A DNA stretch of 64,000 nt from Pilasporangium apinafurcum (GCA_001600495.1 BCKE01000037.1:261322-325321); one strand, 5' to 3'. Numbered from the stretch's first letter, positions 24,347-37,269 are shown. The notes: generated by a model not told the origin, from the sequence alone. Numbers and translations are program-made.

Positions 24347-24515
24347 ATTTCTTCACTTGCACCAGAAGAACAAAAATGAGACTGCTATTGGAACATTCTT
24401 GACAACCGAAGGTGAGTGATGATTGGTTAAAAATATGTATTATGTGTTGATTGTTGGCAACGAATAGAGTTCTTTTGTCATATCATATTTGATGCTGAAG
24501 AGGTTGCTGGTTAAA

Positions 24516-25106
24516 ATGGATAACTTGCATGCACTGATGGCACGGTTCCTGTTGACGAGTGGGCACTTCGTGGCCATGTGCCTCGTGTTGATGTCAACTA
24601 CATCCACAGATATACTGGTAGGGACTGAAGTGATTAAGATTTGTAGAATTCGGAGAAAAACTCATCTGTGACACGCTGGAAAGGGTGCAAGTTGCTTGGC
24701 GTTTCTTGCGTTCTTACTGGCGGGCATCAGCCTTGTCATGGGCATAGAACTGTTTGCACCCACGGTAAGAAGATATGGAAAATATGAGTTGATGTACACT
24801 ATTATGTTTGTATCTACTCGTGTGGACTATATAACAAAGCAGAAGACAGTCATTCACATCGTCGGCCATTTCATCGGTGGTCTTTTGCTCTCCAGAATGA
24901 TCCTTTACGACTTGAAAGGCACGTACATCTGGTAAGACGAGATCCAAACGATATCGCGCAGACAAGCGTCAGGGATAGATGCATCTTACGCTTAGTCACA
25001 CCTGAACAGGTACGATGTGCTTCTGACCCACCTGCCCTGCTCAGGTTGCACCCTCGAATCGCTTGTTCAGCTCTTCCTCATTAAAGGCCCACATCACAAG
25101 TATTAA
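24516..25106 (+). CDS. TMEM107: TMEM107-like ciliary transition-zone protein
   Basis: TMEM107 is a four-helix membrane protein that recruits the MKS module to the ciliary transition zone. Four exons join in phase: 24516-24617, 24684-24764, 24843-24931 and 25010-25106, giving 369 nt and 122 residues, close to the family's usual 120-140. Helix 1 is FLLTSGHFVAMCLVLMS and helix 2 AFLAFLLAGISLVMGIELF. Helix 3 begins VIHIVGHFIGGLLLSRMIL and is followed by YIWY, as in the family's TYWYIF. Helix 4 is LESLVQLFLI, and the tail GPHHKY is short and basic. The gene is too fragmented for simple ORF scans. It fits the presence of flagellated zoospores and of CEP78-like and IFT144 genes in this window. Its stop lies 160 bp from the convergent aconitase stop. 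Confidence 0.75.
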
Positions 25107-25266
25107 GGATCAATGTGAGCACCAAGAGTTTGTAGGAATATGTTTTGTACTTTCTTCTTTAAGAAATAAAGGCAAGCGAGCAAATAGTTTTGTTCATCTT
25201 CTCTCAATATTTTGACACTAACGGGGGATGCAGCTAATACGAAGTTCCTTCTTCAGAACTCAGAAC

Positions 25267-27627
25267 TTAGGCAGCATTCATCTTCTTCATCAAGTTCAAG
25301 GCACTGCCATTTTTGAACCATTCGATTTGTTCCTCGTTGAACGTGTGGTTGACCGTGATGTCGAACGGGCTGCCCTCTACTGGGGTAACACGAACGGTCA
25401 AAGGCTTACCAGGTTGGAAGTCGGTCAACCCGATGATTGAAACCTTGTCGTTACCAGTGATCTTGTCGTAGTCGGCTGGGTTAGCGAAAGTCAGAGGGAG
25501 CATACCCTGCTTCTTCAAGTTCGTTTCGTGAATACGAGCAAACGACTTCACGATCACAGCACGGCCACCAAGGTGACGAGGCTCCAGCGCAGCATGTTCA
25601 CGAGAACTGCCTTCACCGTAGTTTTCATCACCAACCACAACCCAGCTCACACCATCAGCCTTGTACTGACGAGCAACGGCAGGCACCTTGTCGAACTTGC
25701 CAGTAATCTGATTCAAGACGCTGTTTGTTTCACCCGTTTCAGCATTTTCAGCACCGATGAGCATGTTGTTCGAGATGTTGTCCAAGTGACCACGGTACTT
25801 TAACCATGGGCCAGCCATACTGATGTGATCAGTCGTGCACTTGCCCTTAGCCTTGATAAGCACAGGCAGGTTCTCGAAATCCTTACCGTCCCACTCATCA
25901 AACGCCGAAAGAAGAGCAAGACGTTCACTGTTGGGGTCAACGTTCACCTTCAAGTCCTTGCCATCAGCTGGAGGAGCCTGGAAGGTTTCCTCACCAGGGT
26001 CGAAGCCACGTGGTGGGAGTTCCTTGCCGAAAGGAGCTTCAAACTTGAATTCCTTTCCGTCAGGGGTGGAGATGCTATCGGTGGCAGGGTTGAACGTGGT
26101 CGAACCAGCAATGGCGCAAACCGTCACAAGTTCAGGAGAGGTGACGAAAGCATGCGTGGCTGGGTTACCATCGTTACGCTTGGCAAAGTTACGGTTATAG
26201 GACGTGAAGATCGAGTTCTTTTCGCCCATCTTCATGTCCGTACGGTTCCATTGGCCAATGCAAGGACCACAAGCGTTGGCAAGAGCGGTACCACCGGCCT
26301 CAAGGAAAGTATCCAAAATACCATCACGGGCAATGGTTGCACGCACTTGTTCCGAACCTGGAGTCACATAGTATGGTACCTTGAACTTTAAGCCCGCTTC
26401 GTTAGCTTGCTTAACCAATTCAGCACAACGACTCATGTCTTCGTACGACGAGTTCGTGCACGAACCGATGAGACCCGCACTCAACTCGGTAGGCCAGCCA
26501 TGCTCTTCGCTGGCAGCTCGGAGTTCGTCACCAGCTTCATGGCCAAGATCAGGGGTAAATGGACCGTTCACCATTGGTCGCAAGGTGTCCAAGTTGATTT
26601 CAATAAGCTGGTCATAGTGAGCACCTTCATCAGCACGGAGGTTAGCAGAGAACGAGTCAGCAGCCGAGGCAATGCCGCTACGCTTGGTGGCCTTCAAGTA
26701 GTCCGCCATGCGTTCGGTGTAAGGGAAGGTAGAGCAAGTGGCACCGATTTCAGCACCCATATTACAGATCGTACCCATACCCGTGCACGAAATCGATTCC
26801 ACACCAGGGCCAAAGTATTCCACAATAGCACCAGTACCACCCTTAACAGTCAAAATGTCAGCAACCTTAAGGATGACATCCTTGGGGGAGGTCCATCCCG
26901 ACAGCTTACCAGTCAACTTGACACCAATGACCTTAGGGGCCTTCAGTTCCCAAGCCATACCAGCCATGACATCAACGGCATCAGCACCACCGACACCGAC
27001 AGCGCACATGCCAAGACCACCGGCATTAGGGGTATGGGAATCCGTACCAATCATGAGACCACCAGGGAAGGCATAGTTTTCCAACACAATCTGATGGATA
27101 ATACCACTACCTGGCTTCCAGAAGCCCATGCCGAATTTGGCACCGGCCGACGACAGGAAGTTGTACACTTCCTTGTTTACGGTGTTGGCTGTGTTCAAAT
27201 CGGTAGTAGATCCCTTTTCAGCAGTAATCAAGTGATCGCAGTGAATGGTCGTGGGCACAGCGGTTTTGGGCAAGCCCGACGAGATGAATTGCAACACCGC
27301 CATCTGAGCAGTAGCATCCTGCATAGCGACACGATCCGGGCGCAACTTCAGGTAGGTTTCACCACGTACAGCCTTTTGGTTGGCATCATCCAAATGGCCG
27401 TAGATGATCTTTTCCGCGAGCGTCAAGGGCTTGTTATTGGTGTTCTTGCGCACCGTGAACAAATTCTTTTCGATCTTTTCGTAGGTTTGGTCAATAGTTG
27501 GGCTACCCTTTGGGTCCAACACCGAGAGCGGCACAGGAACGCCACAGCTCGAGGACATAGACGCCTTTAAGGCGGAGGAGCGGAGCGCCTGACGCGCAGA
27601 GCGGGCGCTTGTGGACACTGCGTACAT
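25267..27627 (-). CDS. ACO2: Mitochondrial aconitate hydratase
   Basis: The enzyme isomerises citrate to isocitrate in the TCA cycle. Single exon, 786 residues, the full family length. The N-terminus ([19 protein letters not shown]) is Arg/Ser-rich without acidic residues, a typical mitochondrial presequence. The 4Fe-4S ligands are present in GSCTNSS and ACGPCIGQW. Other active-site stretches are [41 protein letters not shown] and [21 protein letters not shown]. Codon use is highly biased to C/G-ending and preferred codons, as expected of an abundant enzyme. That bias creates a long antisense open frame at 26407-27570, which is not a gene. Confidence 0.97.
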   Translation of the reverse strand: MYAVSTSARSARQALRSSALKASMSSSCGVPVPLSVLDPKGSPTIDQTYEKIEKNLFTVRKNTNNKPLTLAEKIIYGHLDDANQKAVRGETYLKLRPDRVAMQDATAQMAVLQFISSGLPKTAVPTTIHCDHLITAEKGSTTDLNTANTVNKEVYNFLSSAGAKFGMGFWKPGSGIIHQIVLENYAFPGGLMIGTDSHTPNAGGLGMCAVGVGGADAVDVMAGMAWELKAPKVIGVKLTGKLSGWTSPKDVILKVADILTVKGGTGAIVEYFGPGVESISCTGMGTICNMGAEIGATCSTFPYTERMADYLKATKRSGIASAADSFSANLRADEGAHYDQLIEINLDTLRPMVNGPFTPDLGHEAGDELRAASEEHGWPTELSAGLIGSCTNSSYEDMSRCAELVKQANEAGLKFKVPYYVTPGSEQVRATIARDGILDTFLEAGGTALANACGPCIGQWNRTDMKMGEKNSIFTSYNRNFAKRNDGNPATHAFVTSPELVTVCAIAGSTTFNPATDSISTPDGKEFKFEAPFGKELPPRGFDPGEETFQAPPADGKDLKVNVDPNSERLALLSAFDEWDGKDFENLPVLIKAKGKCTTDHISMAGPWLKYRGHLDNISNNMLIGAENAETGETNSVLNQITGKFDKVPAVARQYKADGVSWVVVGDENYGEGSSREHAALEPRHLGGRAVIVKSFARIHETNLKKQGMLPLTFANPADYDKITGNDKVSIIGLTDFQPGKPLTVRVTPVEGSPFDITVNHTFNEEQIEWFKNGSALNLMKKMNAA

Positions 27628-28533
27628 TTCGGTTCCTCTTGCGCTTGCTTCCTTCCACGGGAGATCTCAAAATGACCACTCGTTTGGCAAAACCAGATAT
27701 AAACCCGAAGATAAAAAGAGTAAATTACAAGATGTCGCCCCTCCTTCTGGCTACGTCAACCCGGCCATGCTCTGGCACGTCAAGGTCTCGGACGGATTCC
27801 AACCACACGTGCAACAACCAGCCCGTTTTTAACAAAACCCACCTCCCCCCCTTTTTCCTGGAAAAAAAAGTTGCGATTGCTCTATCGCTCTTTTCAATCA
27901 TCAACTTCTTAGCCGAGCTTCTTTTGTGCGACAGTGCTATTTTCTATCTATTGTATGGAAACAGAAACGTTCTTTTACTTTTTTCTGGTGATCTATTTTA
28001 ACATTGTTTCATTATTATGCAGCAGTTTTGGTACTCGTAAAATACATAGTGTATGTAAACCATGCGTAACTTATGATTCTGGGGGTCATTTTTGTCGTAA
28101 TTTATCGTTTGTAGGGTGGAGGTCGGGAGAGAGAGAGGGTGAATACTGGTGGTGTGGTCAATCATCTCCACGTGCCTATGCTGTGGAGTCATCGTTTGCA
28201 GTTGAACCAGAAAACAGATGATTGGTCGACGTAAAACTGAAGTGGATGAAAACAAGATTTGATTGGTAGATAATTACCTTTACGTCTTGCACTCACTTGA
28301 TTTGGATATTGCGTATCATCCCCAACATAACGTCAATTGTAATATGATACTGTTTTTAGACAAATTACCGAAATACAAAACGGCCCAGTAATAAAGTAAG
28401 ATATTGATCGACTTAGAGAGGGTTTCCTTTTTAGGAGAACAACTTTTTTGGCGCCAACATCTTTCGCGCAATTGCCTTTCACGATCGTGGATTGGATTGA
28501 AAGATTGCTACGTTAGTGCATGTGAGAACGTCG
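27628..28533. other. Divergent promoter region between aconitase and SMC3
   Basis: About 0.9 kb without a recognisable gene. It includes pyrimidine-rich tracts (27840-27860) and AT-rich stretches (27940-28030, 28270-28400). TTTTTTGGCGCCAA at 28442-28455 resembles an E2F site (TTTSGCGC) upstream of SMC3, a cell-cycle gene. That is suggestive only. Confidence 0.4.
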
Positions 28534-31500
28534 ATGCATCTCAAGCAGGTCATCGTGTGCGGATTTCGCAGCTATAGGGACCAAATTACCATTGAACCGT
28601 TCAGCAAGGAACACAATGTCGTCATTGGTCGCAATGGTACGGGCAAATCGAATTTCTTTGATGCCATTCGCTTTGGGTTGTTGGTCTCTCGATTCGCGAA
28701 TCTGCGGCCGGAGGAGCGGCAGACGCTACTACATGAAGGATCGGGCAAACACGTCATGTCCGCGTATGTAGAAATCGTCTTTGACAACAGTGATGGTCGT
28801 TTGCCGGTGGATACGGAGGAAGTCGTACTGCGGCGGACCATTGGTGTCAAGAAAGACGAATTCTTTCTCAATCGCAAGCATATCACCAAGAGCGACGTGA
28901 TTCACTTGCTTGAGAGTGCTGGCTTTTCTCGCTCGAATCCATATTACATTGTGCAACAAGGGAAAGTGAATGAACTCACGTTGATGAAAGAAAAAGACCG
29001 ATTGGAACTCCTGAAGGAGGTTGCTGGTACAAAAGTTTACGAAGATCGGCGATTGAAGTCGCTTAAGCTCGTGCAAGAAACCCAGAGCCAACGCGAGAAG
29101 ATTCAGGAAGTGATCGCATACATTGAAGAACGATTGCAGGAGCTTGAAGAAGAAAAAGAAGAACTGAAAGAATACCAACAATTGGATCGTGAGCAACGCG
29201 CACTCGAATATACCATGCATGACAAAGAACTACAAAGTGTTCGGATGGATCTCGAAGCCATTGAACGAAAGCAAATGGAGGAAGCTTCTATCTCTACAGA
29301 GCTCCATGACAAGCTGGTTCGCGTTCGCCAAGAATTAGCACGATTGGAAGCTAATCGGCTCACGAAAGAACAAGACCTCGCTTTACTCCTCAATGAACGC
29401 AAGATCATTGAAAGCGAGCGTAAAGGGCTCATGGAGACACGATACCAATTAGAACTGGAAGTGAAAGAGCTTGAAGATCAGATTAGTACGGATGAAGTGA
29501 AACGAAAGATACTGAAAGACGAAATGAAAGGAGTGAGGCGGGATATTAAGTTAAAGCACCAACAACTCCGAGAAGAAATTCTTCCAGTGTACGAGGAGGT
29601 AGAGAAACAACACGAGGCTGTAACAAGAGAACTCCGGGAATGCACAATGCAGTCTGATCAGCTTATCGCAAAGCAAAGTCGCAAAAGCCACTTCAAGACT
29701 CAAAATGAACGAGATGCGTATCTGAGGCACGAAATTCAAGGCATAGAAAGTCTCATTCGCCAAAAGAATGCAGACATGAAGGAGCTGAAGAAGTCACTTG
29801 ATGCGCTTACTCAATCAATCGATGATAATGAAAAACATATCCAGCGACAGGGTGACGAACTTCAGCAACATCGACGAGTTGTTGATAGCATTGGTTCCCA
29901 ACTCCTGCAATTAAAGGAACAACGAAATGCATTGTCGGAAGAACGTAAGGAAAAATGGCGTTTAGAAAATCAAATGTCTTACGACGAGCGGAAGTTGATC
30001 GATCAGTTAAATCGCGGTGAAAGTGTGCTACAGAGTACAATGTCGTATGACGTACGCCGTGGTTTGCATGCTGTGCGCGAAATGAGTGAGCAGGGTCGAA
30101 TTCAGGGGATCTTTGGGCCACTAATTGAACTTGTGGAACCAATGGATGAACGATTCTGTACGGTAACTGATGAAGCCGCTGGAGGCTCCCTCTTTCATGT
30201 TATTGTTGACACAGACGACACAGCAACAAAGATTATGCGCGAGTTGGAGAAGAAAAACATGGGTCGCATTACCTTTCTTCCGTTGAATCGTCTCAAAGTC
30301 AACGAGCATATAGAATATCCAAAGAACGACGATGTCGTTCCTCTTATGGACAAGCTGCGATATCCCCATGAGGTTCGGAAAGGCGTTATGGCAGCCTTTG
30401 GTAAAAAGTTATTATGTCGTGATTTGGATACATGCGTTTACTACGCTGAGCAAACCAACATGGATTGCTTGACTCTTGATGGTGATATGGTACATCGTCG
30501 GGGTGCACTAAACGGTGGTTATAAAGATCCTCAGCGTTCTCGAACCAGGGCGATGATGGATGTTCGGCGTGCCCAACAGGAATTAAATGATATTAAGGAA
30601 AGAGCCAAGAAGATTAAATTTGAAGCTCAACAGGCTGACCAACGTGTTGCCAACGTAATTGGAGATATTCAGCGACAGGAAGCAGAAAAGCAGCATGCCA
30701 TCTCTGTGTATCACCAGCTTAATGATGAATGGACGCGGAGAAAGGTGCAAGTTGAACAAGAAAAATCAAATTATTTGCAAAAGAAGCGAAACATAGCGTA
30801 CCAGGAACGAGAGATGCAGGAATTGGTGGTGAAGGTAAATGCACTTCGCGCGGAACTCGAAACGTCTATGGAAGATACTCTTACTCAAGAGGAACAATCA
30901 TATCTTCATTCTCTTTCTACAAAGATATCGAAGTTGCAAACTGAAGAACGTGCGCAAATGAGTAAATTGGAGGAATTACGTTTGAAGAAGGAGGGGATTG
31001 AGACGGTATTGAACCAGAACTTGATAAGGAGGCGGGATGAATTGACGAAGCAGATCGGAGAGGAAGGTGTCGAAGAGCTGGCTGTCAGTGAACAGGAGGA
31101 AACCTTTAAAGCCAAGAAGCTTGATCTCGAGAACGCCTCAGCTTTAGTGGATGAAAATTCGTCTTTATTTAGAGAGATAGAGCAAAAAATGGCAGCTTTG
31201 CAAGATGAAATTGCAAATGGAAAGGCCCTCACCGAATCTCTTCAGAATGAGAATATAGCACTCAATGAAGAAATCCAACAGGAAGCTCGTCAATCCGAGA
31301 AGATAATCAGCCGTCGCCGCCGCCTGCTGCAAAAACGTGAAGATGCCTTGAAAGCTATTCGCGAACTGGGAACATTACCAATTACTGAACTGGAGAAGTT
31401 CAAAGATCTACCGCTTCGTGATGTTATTAAGCAGTTCAACAAAAGCAACGAGAAGCTGAAACACTACAGTCATGTGAACAAAAAGGCTCTGGATCAATAC

Positions 31501-32261
31501 GTGAGTTTCAGCGAGCAACGTACGACTCTCCTGAATCGCAAAAAAGAGATTGACGAAGGCTATGATTCTATCAAGGACCTGATTGACGTGCTGGATAGGC
31601 AAAAAGACGAAGCAATTTTGCGTACTTTCAAGGGTGTATCCATGCATTTTTCTGAAGTGTTTCGTGAGTTGGTGCCAACTGGTGAGGGTAAAATGCTGAT
31701 CATCAAAGCTGATTCCAATCAGCCCGATCGATCACGCACAGTTGATGATACTCAGGAACTCAACGTTGATACTTTCTCCGGTGTTCAAATTAAAGTCAGT
31801 TTTCGTGGTGAAGGTGATTCATATTTGATGCAACAACTGTCGGGCGGTCAGAAATCTTTAGTGGCGTTGGCTTTTATTTTTGCGATCCAGCGTTGTGATC
31901 CTGCTCCATTCTACTTATTTGACGAAATCGATCAAGCATTGGACGCTACCCACCGTGCTGCTGTGGCAGATCTGATCCGCCGTCAAGCCCACTCTGCTGA
32001 TAACCCTGCTCAGGTATGCTCACTTGGTTAGCATCATTATATCACCCTGGAAGATTGTTACCTAATTTGTTGAACCGTTTGTTGTGTGAACTTTAGTTTA
32101 TTACGTCGACATTTCGCCCGGAATTAGTCAACATTGCTGATAAATTCTACGGCATTGGATACCAGAACAAAATCAGCAACGTTTACTCGATGTCTAAGGA
32201 CGAATCACTCGATTTTATCAAAAACATTGCTGAAGAGGAGGTAGATGGTGCCGACAAGTAA
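28534..32261 (+). CDS. SMC3: Cohesin subunit SMC3
   Basis: SMC3 pairs with SMC1 and kleisin in cohesin, the ring that holds sister chromatids. Two exons (28534-32013 and 32097-32261) give 1214 residues, the expected size. Walker A is GRNGTGKSN (near residue 32-40). The acetylation lysine pair lies in GVKKDEFFLN, and FSRSNPYYIVQQGK follows. Long coiled coils flank a hinge at roughly residues 500-680 (LIELVEPMDERF...GGYKDPQRSRT). The C-terminal head has the signature LSGGQKSLVALAF, Walker B FYLFDEIDQALD, and ends FITSTFRPELVNIADKFYGI. I chose the ATG at 28534 because it yields MHLKQVIVCGFRSYRD, the family start. An upstream in-frame GTG at 28516 is unlikely to be used. The stop is 149 bp from the convergent PCIF1-like stop. 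Confidence 0.97.
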
Positions 32262-32410
32262 GTCGGACTTAGTCGAACAGGTTATTGTCGTTTTTCTTTA
32301 TGTTCAACTACCATCAGTGCGTATTTACTATTAATCAACGGTTATCGTATCATGATCACAAACGCTTTTTCTATATCCAATGCATCGAAGACAGTGAATG
32401 TACTTCCAAT

Positions 32411-34105
32411 CTATTTTGCTGCTTTCACGCGCTTGCCGCTTTGGCGCAAACCAAGTCTCTCTCTTTCGACTGCTTGTTTGGATTGAAACGCTACCTTGAG
32501 ATCTTCCAGTGCCTGTTGAGTAATCTTCCACTTGTTTGCTGCTTTGGTATTTTGCCAGAAGAAGACACTCGTGTCAAAAGACGCAATTCGCCATCGTGTT
32601 GTCCGAATCTGCTGTTTGCCTTCGCAATATCCATGCTCTTTCTGTGGAATATGCAGTGTCGTTTGGTTATAGCGACTTCTGTTCAGCTGTTGCCATCCCT
32701 GAAGAAGCATTTTCAGTAGCACCATGAGATCACAGATTGACGTGAAAGCAGAATACACACCCTCACCTCCGTTTCTTTCCACGCCGGGATGATGATGATG
32801 AATCCTAATGCGTTATCAGTAGAGTCCAGAAGAGCAGTCATGTGTTCGGCCATCCGCTTAATAAGCTTTGGAATAAATGGAGGATTAGCTTCGAAGCAGC
32901 TATAGCACGTCAATAGCAAGAAGAAGCAAACACGCAAGTGCGAAAATCAGAGCAAGCGTGTTGACAGTGCCAAGTAAAATCGTAACGTACCCAGAGCGAG
33001 GAGTAAAATCGAAGAAGCTTCCGACACTTCCGAACACGAAATCAGTGTCTAGGAACGCACTACAAAAGCGTCCGTAGCGGCAATTCAAGGGCGACGCAAA
33101 GCATTCCATCTTGCAGTTAAAGTGCTTCAATAGGACGTCGAAACATTCTTCATTTAGTGCAGCCTATTGAAGGATGAACAAACAGTTAGCATCAACACAG
33201 TACTCTCCCGGGATTATGGATTGTTCGGCATCGTTCATACCTGAAAACCACCACCATCGAGCGAGTCATACCGCAAGAGCAGGCAAAAGAGAGCATCTTC
33301 GAATTTTCGTTTCTCTTGTGGTTTGCTAAGTGACACCTGCTGATGCCGTGCATATAGCGCTTGGAGTTTCTCATAATGTGCCTTGCTGAGCTTCACGGTG
33401 GAGTTCCCGTACGTCAATTGCATCATACTTTCCCCCACTGATGTCTTCACGTGCCTTTTTCCAACGCTAAATTGCTGTTGATTGAATTTGAGCAGTAATC
33501 GGTCGGCTTCTTTCGTCAATTCTTTGCATTTCTTGGTGGCCCCAGAGTGAGTGGCTCCAGCCTTACGCAGCTCTTCATAGAGACCGCTGTAATCACTGGC
33601 AGCATGTGGAATTAATGGGTCATTCTGCTGAAACCAAGACAATTAATATGACATGAATACGCTTTGAGAGAATGCGTGATTATTTTCTTGTACGAACCTC
33701 AGCGACGGTCAATTTGGATGTAAACTGCCAAGTTTCGTACGTCGAGTTGGGTAGTTTCATGATACCCATTTCTTCACTTGCGCGACGAATCTTTTGACAA
33801 AGCAAACGAACGTTCTGTTGTCTTAATATCTCCATCGCAGGATTGCTCGTTATAATTTTGCCCGCTTTGTGCGCCAATAGCTTTGCATCGTGGTCGCTCA
33901 GCGACTGCATCACGTTCGAATTCCAGATACCATTGCCGTCACTGGAAGTACCAGTTGTATCTGGTGCGCTTCTCTTTTTTCCACTAATGCTAGTCTCACT
34001 ATCGGTAGCTGCATGAGTTGGAGGTTCAGCTGTTGGTGTGTTGATGGGAGCGTTACCCGTGGCTTTTGCCATGGACGCCAGAATCGCTTCCAATGGATCC
34101 GCCAT
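32411..34105 (-). CDS. PCIF1: PCIF1/CAPAM-like cap-adenosine N6-methyltransferase
   Basis: PCIF1 adds N6-methyl to cap-adjacent 2'-O-methyladenosine (m6Am) on mRNA. Five exons join in frame: 33698-34105, 33241-33627, 32991-33163, 32767-32899 and 32411-32698, for 1389 nt and 462 residues. Family stretches are FEDALFCLLLRYDSLDG, the segment with MECFASPLNCRYGRFCSAFLD, FGSVGSFFDF, and the catalytic NPPF in FEANPPFIPKLIKRM, followed by IIIIPAWKETE. The N-terminus is disordered and Thr/Ser/Pro-rich. I see no WW domain, which in animal PCIF1 binds phosphorylated RNA polymerase II CTD. The protein is about 240 residues shorter than human PCIF1. The start is the ATG at 34103-34105, 215 bp from the divergent RPL3 start. 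Confidence 0.88.
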
Positions 34106-34320
34106 CTTGTTATGACCTTTTGATTCTTTGACCCATCCTATTGACGCTTTTGACAAGCAAAATATTACCGTATTCATCCTTTAAAGTACGAACTACTCCG
34201 ATAAGGTTTTATTATCGATAAGTACGATTTTCGTAACGATTGGCTCTGATACGCCAAAGGCTCAACGGCACAGGTTGCTGTCATCGCCCATGCACATTCC
34301 TTCCTTTTCCTTCCAATACC

Positions 34321-35490
34321 ATGGGTCACCGTAAGTTCGAAGCTCCTCGCCACGGCCACCTCGGGTTCCTCCCGAAGAAGCGCACCAAGCACCACCGCGG
34401 CCGCGTACGCAAGTTCCCTCGCGATGACCAGTCCAAGGCGCCGCATCTTACGGCCTTCATGGGCTACAAGGCCGGCATGACGCACATCGTGCGTGAAGTC
34501 GACCGACCAGGCTCCAAGGTCCACAAGAAGGAGATTGTCGAAGCTGTGAGCATCGTCGAAACTCCTCCTATGGTTGTGATCGGTGTCGTTGGCTACTTGG
34601 AAACCCCACGTGGTCTGCGTACGCTCACCACTGTCTTCGCTGAGCATCTTAACGAAGAAGTGAAGCGTCGCTTCTACAAGAACTGGTACAAGTCGAAGCG
34701 AAAGGCCTTCACCAAGTACGCCAAGAAGTACCAGACCAACCCGGCCGACATTGAAAACGAAATCAACCGCATCAAGAAGTACTGCCAGGTTGTGCGTGTG
34801 CTCGCCCACACCCAGATCCGTAAGGTCAAGCTTCGCCAGAAGAAGGCCCACCTCTTGGAAATCCAGGTCAATGGTGGTTCGGTCGCCGATAAGGTTGACT
34901 TTGCCAAGAGCTTGTTCGAAAAGCAGGTGCCAGTCACCGCTGTTTTCGCGCAGGACGAGATGATCGATGTCTGCGGTGTCACCAAGGGTCACGGTTACGA
35001 AGGTGTGATCACCCGTTGGGGTGTCACCCGTCTGCCCCGTAAGACCCATCGTGGTCTGCGTAAGGTGGCCTGTATTGGTGCGTGGCATCCATCGCGTGTG
35101 CGCTTCACGGTGCCACGTGCTGGTCAACACGGTTACCATCACCGTACGGAGATCAACAAGAAGATTTACCGCGTTGGTGCTAAGGGCGACAGCAAGTCGT
35201 GCATGACGGAACAGGATTTGACCGAGAAGGATATCACCCCTCTTGGTGGCTTCCCACACTACGGTGTGATCAACGAGGACTGGCTCATGATCAAGGGTGC
35301 TATTGTCGGTACCAAGAAGCGCGTCTTGACGCTCCGCAAGTCGCTCTTGGTGCACACTAAGCGCTCGGCTTTGGAAGAGATCAAGCTCAAGTTCATCGAT
35401 ACCTCGTCCAAGTTCGGTCACGGTCGTTTCCAGACTTTGGAAGAAAAGGCCAAGTTCATGGGCCCTCTCGCGCGTCAGAACCGTGCTTAA
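34321..35490 (+). CDS. RPL3: 60S ribosomal protein L3 (uL3)
   Basis: uL3 is a core large-subunit protein reaching to the peptidyl-transferase centre. Single exon, 389 residues. It starts [20 protein letters not shown] and contains [59 protein letters not shown] and the conserved histidine-bearing loop ([12 protein letters not shown]). Codons are strongly biased and GC-rich, as expected of a highly expressed gene. That bias opens a 415-codon antisense frame (34174-35421), which I regard as an artefact. An ATG lies at 34321; the longer in-frame extension upstream is 5' UTR. A pyrimidine-rich stretch (CCTTCCTTTTCCTTCC) lies just before the start, like a TOP-type leader. Confidence 0.97.
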   Translation: MGHRKFEAPRHGHLGFLPKKRTKHHRGRVRKFPRDDQSKAPHLTAFMGYKAGMTHIVREVDRPGSKVHKKEIVEAVSIVETPPMVVIGVVGYLETPRGLRTLTTVFAEHLNEEVKRRFYKNWYKSKRKAFTKYAKKYQTNPADIENEINRIKKYCQVVRVLAHTQIRKVKLRQKKAHLLEIQVNGGSVADKVDFAKSLFEKQVPVTAVFAQDEMIDVCGVTKGHGYEGVITRWGVTRLPRKTHRGLRKVACIGAWHPSRVRFTVPRAGQHGYHHRTEINKKIYRVGAKGDSKSCMTEQDLTEKDITPLGGFPHYGVINEDWLMIKGAIVGTKKRVLTLRKSLLVHTKRSALEEIKLKFIDTSSKFGHGRFQTLEEKAKFMGPLARQNRA

Positions 35491-35821
35491 GTTGTGGGTA
35501 TCGCGCCTATTTCTTCTTGAGTGGCTTGCTTAACGTCGCATGCATGCTTTTTTATATGCGTGTATGTGTATTGGCTTAGTTAGCTGAGAGAACCAAAGCA
35601 AAGATGGAAAGGAATATATTGCTTTGATCAGAATTGCTTTTTTATTACGTGGCTCTTTTTGTCCTTATTACTCAAACACGAGTCAACAACTACAGAGACA
35701 CACTGCTGGAAGTATACGCAACATTTACACAATACTGATCATGCTCTTGACGCTTGATTACCTCACAAAATCAATGCATAAAGCGTTTTCTAGCCGTTCC
35801 TTTCGCTTTTTTCTTTTCTAC
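35491..35821. other. Short convergent 3' region of RPL3 and ribophorin I
   Basis: 331 bp holding the 3' ends of two convergent genes. I see no additional gene. Confidence 0.4.
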
Positions 35822-37269
35822 TTACTCCTTCTTCTTCTTTTGTCCCTGCACCGGTTTCTTGACCAAACTAAAGTCGAGACGGACGATGATCATGCAGAAT
35901 ACGAAAAATGCCAAGAAGCCCGACACCAACAGCAGCGGTTCGTGCAGCATAAACATCTGTGGAAATTCGAAAGTAACTTCAAACGGGACATTATGCGCAG
36001 CGATGATATTCTTTTTCTCGATGATCACGACTGGTCGCCCCACGAGTGGCGTGTCCAAGTACGTTTGGCGTTTGGTTTCCGTAATGGAGTCCACTTTGAA
36101 CGGGAAGTTCACCTGCACGTTGGTGCTGCCCTCCGGCAAGATAATCTTGAGCGTCAAATCGTCGACTGCAGCTTTTTCAATCGACGTCGAAAAATCCATT
36201 TCCAACTTGAACTTGTCGCCCGAGCGCCTCAACACTGTGTGAGTGGGCACTGAATAACCCATGTACCACTGGTTTTTCCACCCGCCAAAAATCGGGAAAC
36301 GAGACTTGAGCATCAGCTCCTGGCTAGTGCTGGTTGGTCGCAGACGAGAGCTCGAGACATTGCCGATCTGGTCGCGGTAGTAGACGTTCACGGCTTCTTT
36401 GGGTAATCGCGCCTGGAGTTCATGAAAAGACGCGCCACGCTGGCCATGTATCGAGTAATCAAGGCGAGAAAAGCTACCTTTCAATTTGGCGCCTGTGTGC
36501 ACCAGATCATAAACCTCTTCCACCGACACTCGACCCCACATCGACACTTCAATCTCTCGCGTCAACTTGGAGATCGTCACAAATGGTGAGTTGTTCTTGA
36601 AATGTACACGCAGATTTTTCGCGTCGGTGAACGGCTGAACGTCCGTGTAAGGTCCGTACGTAATCATTGAACCTTTGCGCGACACTGGTGCAATGTCTGT
36701 GAAGCTCTCAACGTTGCCTGATGGCAATTTCACCTTGGTAGTCTGGGTTTCCGTCACATAAGGTGAGGGAACCAAATGCACATCTTCAAAAATCACCAAC
36801 TGGTCTTCATTTTGTGAGATCTCTTCCGGAAACGGCGTTAGTATGCGCGTGAAGTAGGCGGTCAGCTTAATGGTACCAACTTCACCCTTGGCTACATTGT
36901 TTGTAAGCACTACAGCGTATTGCGCCACCTCTTTGGTCGACGTGGGAGCTTCCACGACTTCGCAAGGGTTCTTGCCACATTTCGCACTCACATGGGAGAG
37001 ATGGCGATTTATTTCATGTGGAAATGCCACAACATACTCATTCGTGTCCTGTTCCGCGTCCACAAACTCGAAATCTGTCTGTATGCGCACGACATGCTTG
37101 GTCAAATCCACCGTCCGTTTGATCTACAGAGCAAGAACGTTAGTGATCTCATTCGATGCAGCAAGATATCGAGTATCCATGGATATCATACCGATTTATT
37201 GATCACTGCAGCTTGTGTCGCTGATAGCATGCACACCGCCACCGCCAGCAGCGCGAACGTCTTCATCAT
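35822..37269 (-). CDS. OST1: Ribophorin I, oligosaccharyltransferase subunit OST1
   Basis: Ribophorin I is a non-catalytic subunit of the ER complex that N-glycosylates nascent proteins. Exon 1 (about 37191-37269) gives a signal peptide, MMKTFALLAVAVCMLSATQA. The long exon 2 starts IKRTVDLTKHVVRIQTDFEF. Family features include FPEEISQNEDQLVIFEDVH, SKLTREIEVSMWGRVSVEE, FSRLDYSIHGQRGASFHE, YYRDQIGNVSSSRLR, and FPIFGGWKNQWYMGYSVPTH. The C-terminus has one membrane helix (LLLVSGFLAFFVFCMIIV) and ends in a Lys-rich tail (KKKKE) typical of ER retention. Total about 454 residues, near the yeast Ost1 size. Upstream in-frame ATGs within 20 bp would add only a few residues. Confidence 0.93.

Noticed and set aside
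26407-27570. 387-codon open frame antisense to aconitase
   Set aside because: It is a by-product of biased codon use in the aconitase gene. The translated sequence has low complexity and no family motif.
28516-28533. GTG start six codons upstream of the SMC3 ATG
   Set aside because: The ATG at 28534 gives the conserved SMC3 N-terminus, and non-ATG starts are rare in nuclear genes.
34174-35421. 415-codon open frame antisense to RPL3
   Set aside because: It mirrors the strongly biased codons of RPL3, has no recognisable domain, and overlaps a certain ribosomal protein gene completely.
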